From DATJIG01 sp050260515 (GTDB taxonomy: Bacteria; Pseudomonadota; Alphaproteobacteria; SMXQ01), in the NCBI GenBank assembly GCA_050260515.1, contig JBLNCI010000012.1:1-43301 (forward strand): DNA of 43,301 nt, in the 5' to 3' direction. Position numbers and translations under genes: made by a program. Below the pieces are notes generated by a model. The model saw nothing but the letters and a program-made list of their open reading frames with translations, did no database searches and had not been told where the DNA came from. Positions 41,956-43,301 of the stretch are shown here, piece after piece (positions within the stretch are counted from its first letter, which is position 1; each line of letters opens with the position of its first letter).

Positions 41956-42436
41956 GACGTGGGCCTGCCCAGAAGCGTCCGGTGCTACTCGCGATAGGCG
42001 ATGTCCACCGGACGTGTTCCGTACCACTTCGGCACAGGGCAACGCAATATTCCTCGGTTCCCGCGGGTGTGTGCGTCCCCGCCTTACACAACGCTGCGCC
42101 CCGAGCCCGGGCTCGGCGTTGTGACCAGTTGTGAACCACGCGCGCGACGGGCGGTCACGGCCGTCTTTGCGCTTCCAGCAGGAAGCCCTGACTAGATCAC
42201 GATCTCCGGCGTGTGCGAGAGCACAAATACCTACCGTGGCAAATTGCCGGATGCATAGGCGTAACTTGCCGGGTCGAAGGCTTTCGAGCGCAACCGAAGT
42301 TTCTGGTTTCGGTTGTTTCCTGTCGGCCCAAGCAGCGACGGATCGGTCGACCTCACTGAGCAGCTAAAGATCCGGCGCAAGGCTATCATCGGAAAGCACG
42401 CTCACGCAGGCCCGAACAGAAGGCCCATAAAGAAGA
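41956..42436. other. Non-coding leader of the exporter operon
   Basis: No gene is supported here. The stretch holds a 16-bp palindrome with flanking inverted arms at 42087-42123 and must contain the promoter of the minus-strand exporter operon. I did not find an ops/JUMPstart element (GGCGGTAG) or a convincing -35/-10 pair. Confidence 0.5.
42087..42123. promoter_or_regulatory. Compound palindrome upstream of the exporter operon
   Basis: CCGAGCCCGGGCTCGG at 42101-42116 is a perfect 16-bp palindrome. It is flanked by CACAACG (42087-42093) and CGTTGTG (42117-42123), which are also complementary, with a 7-base asymmetric bulge on the left. The whole can form one strong hairpin in DNA or in the leader RNA. 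It lacks a T tract, so it is not a typical terminator. A regulator site or leader structure is possible. Confidence 0.4.
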
Positions 42437-42465
42437 AAGCAGCCGCCCTTTCGGAACGGCTGCTT
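42437..42465 (-). terminator. Rho-independent terminator of the CBM60-like gene
   Basis: AAGCAGCCG (42437-42445) and CGGCTGCTT (42457-42465) form a perfect 9-bp stem with an 11-base loop. Read on the minus strand it is followed by TTTCTTCTTT, a T-rich tract, about 45-70 bases after the stop of the CBM60-like gene. Confidence 0.75.
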
Positions 42466-42507
42466 CCCCTCTCACACTCCACCCCCGGAGTGGGGCGGAC
42501 CGGCTGC

Positions 42508-43301
42508 TTATGCGTGCAGTAGGCCCGGAGCGGCGGTGTGGTTGATGGCGAAATCGGCGGTGCCGTTGATCTCCATCACCGCGGCGTACGGATCGGCCGA
42601 GGCGTGACCGTTGGTGGCGTTGTTCGCCGCCGTCTCGCCCTGGAACCGCATGCCGTTGACGTCCACGTAGTCGACGTAGAGGTTGCGGTCGGTCTGGGCC
42701 GTGCCGCCCCACGCGTCGTTGACGAACTCGACCGACACCTTGTTCGGGCCGAGGCTTCCGAAATCACCGGTGAGGGTGACGTCTTGCCACTGGCCGTTGG
42801 CGTGCGACGCGGTCGCCGTCTGCAGTCCGCCGACCTGCTGGCCGTCGACGAGGACTTTGAACTGCGCGTTGCCGTTCCACGCATCCTCCGAGACGTGGAA
42901 GACGAGGGTCGACAGGCTGCTCGTGGTCGTCGGCGGCGGCGGCGGGGTCGTCGGATCGATCGGCGTCGCGGTGCCCGTCGTGTGGAAGCTGACCGTGCCG
43001 TTGATGTCCATCGGCGCGGAGCCATCCGTCGTGTGGGCGCCATTGGCGGCGTTGTTCGTCCCGGCGCTGCCGAGCATGGCCTCTCCGTTGAGCGCGATGC
43101 CCTGGACGTAGAGGTTGCGGTCGGTCGCGGCGGTGCCGCCCCACGCGTCGTTGACGAAGTGGACGTCGACGGTGTGCGGACCCGACGAGAACGTGCCGGC
43201 GACGGCGACGTCCTGCACCTGGCCGGCGGCGTGCGAGGCCGTCGCCGTGTAGGTGCCGCCGACCTGCTGGCCGTCCACCGACACGGTGAACTTCGCGTCG
43301 C
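42508..43301 (-). CDS. Secreted protein with CBM60-like repeats, C-terminal part (5' end outside the window)
   Basis: The 264 visible residues contain two copies of a module of about 120 residues, joined by a Pro/Thr linker (PTTPPPPPTTTSS). Each has VDGQQVGG, a Ser/His segment ATASHA, FVNDAWGGTA and TDRNLYV followed by an N-G turn. Together these resemble the calcium-dependent xylan-binding CBM36/60 fold, where Asp and Asn residues bind calcium and sugar. The DNA copies are almost identical in parts and lie exactly 432 bases apart (GACGTAGAGGTTGCGGTCGG at 42673 and 43105). The N-terminal part, which may hold an enzyme or more repeats, lies beyond the right edge. It probably binds or cuts a polysaccharide outside the cell. 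Confidence 0.85.
   Translation of the reverse strand, partial: DAKFTVSVDGQQVGGTYTATASHAAGQVQDVAVAGTFSSGPHTVDVHFVNDAWGGTAATDRNLYVQGIALNGEAMLGSAGTNNAANGAHTTDGSAPMDINGTVSFHTTGTATPIDPTTPPPPPTTTSSLSTLVFHVSEDAWNGNAQFKVLVDGQQVGGLQTATASHANGQWQDVTLTGDFGSLGPNKVSVEFVNDAWGGTAQTDRNLYVDYVDVNGMRFQGETAANNATNGHASADPYAAVMEINGTADFAINHTAAPGLLHA

Noticed and set aside
41956..42507. ops/JUMPstart antitermination element upstream of the exporter operon
   Set aside because: The GGCGGTAG core was not found in this stretch on either strand.

Overview
The window is a GC-rich (clearly above 60 %) bacterial surface-polysaccharide locus. The overlapping operons, the proteobacterial Wzm/Wzt-type ABC exporter, the RTX-type secreted protein on the left edge and the CBM60-like secreted protein on the right edge suggest an alphaproteobacterium. 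No ribosomal, tRNA or other species-level marker is present, so that placement is an inference. I see no tRNA, rRNA, CRISPR array, insertion sequence or phage gene.

Layout. (1) 1-356: C-terminus of an RTX calcium-binding, type I secreted protein. (2) 568-2810 (+): a Wzx/MATE-like flippase and a family 2 glycosyltransferase. (3) 15753 down to 2812 (-): an eleven-gene run encoding an uncharacterised glycosyltransferase-like protein, a two-domain methyltransferase, a FlaA1/CapD-type dehydratase, a UDP-sulfoquinovose synthase homologue, an epimerase, a GNAT acyltransferase, a polytopic membrane protein, a PaaK-like adenylating enzyme, a KamA-like radical SAM aminomutase homologue, a ChbG/YdjC deacetylase and a SAM methyltransferase. 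(4) 16130-23711 (+): three long paralogues of the glycosyltransferase-like protein, each fused to a degenerate Rossmann-like C-terminal module, with an FkbM methyltransferase among them. (5) 27325 down to 23701 (-): a methyltransferase, a split transketolase and a DegT aminotransferase. (6) 27516-31782 (+): a hexapeptide acyltransferase, an AAC(3)-like N-acetyltransferase, a Nudix hydrolase, a radical SAM/SPASM protein and an unknown protein. (7) 41955 down to 31787 (-): Wzm and Wzt, GmhB-like phosphatase, transaldolase, two epimerases, a fused HldE-like enzyme, a Gfo/Idh/MocA oxidoreductase, a UGDH-like protein without its catalytic cysteine, a divergent SDR and a GmhA-like isomerase. (8) 43301 down to 42508 (-): a secreted protein with CBM60-like repeats.

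How the genes may work together. Transketolase and transaldolase can supply sedoheptulose 7-phosphate. The GmhA-, HldE- and GmhB-like proteins can turn it into an NDP-heptose. The DegT and AAC(3) proteins suggest an N-acylated amino sugar, and the SqdB homologue suggests a sulfonated sugar. The KamA, PaaK, GNAT and ChbG group suggests aminoacyl decoration of a deacetylated amino sugar. Wzm/Wzt (and perhaps the flippase) would export the product.

The least described part is the family of four glycosyltransferase-like paralogues around 14.6-23.7 kb, together with a small Rossmann-like module that recurs in four proteins in two different domain contexts. A short, decayed Wzm-like remnant lies in the divergent gap at about 15.84-16.04 kb.
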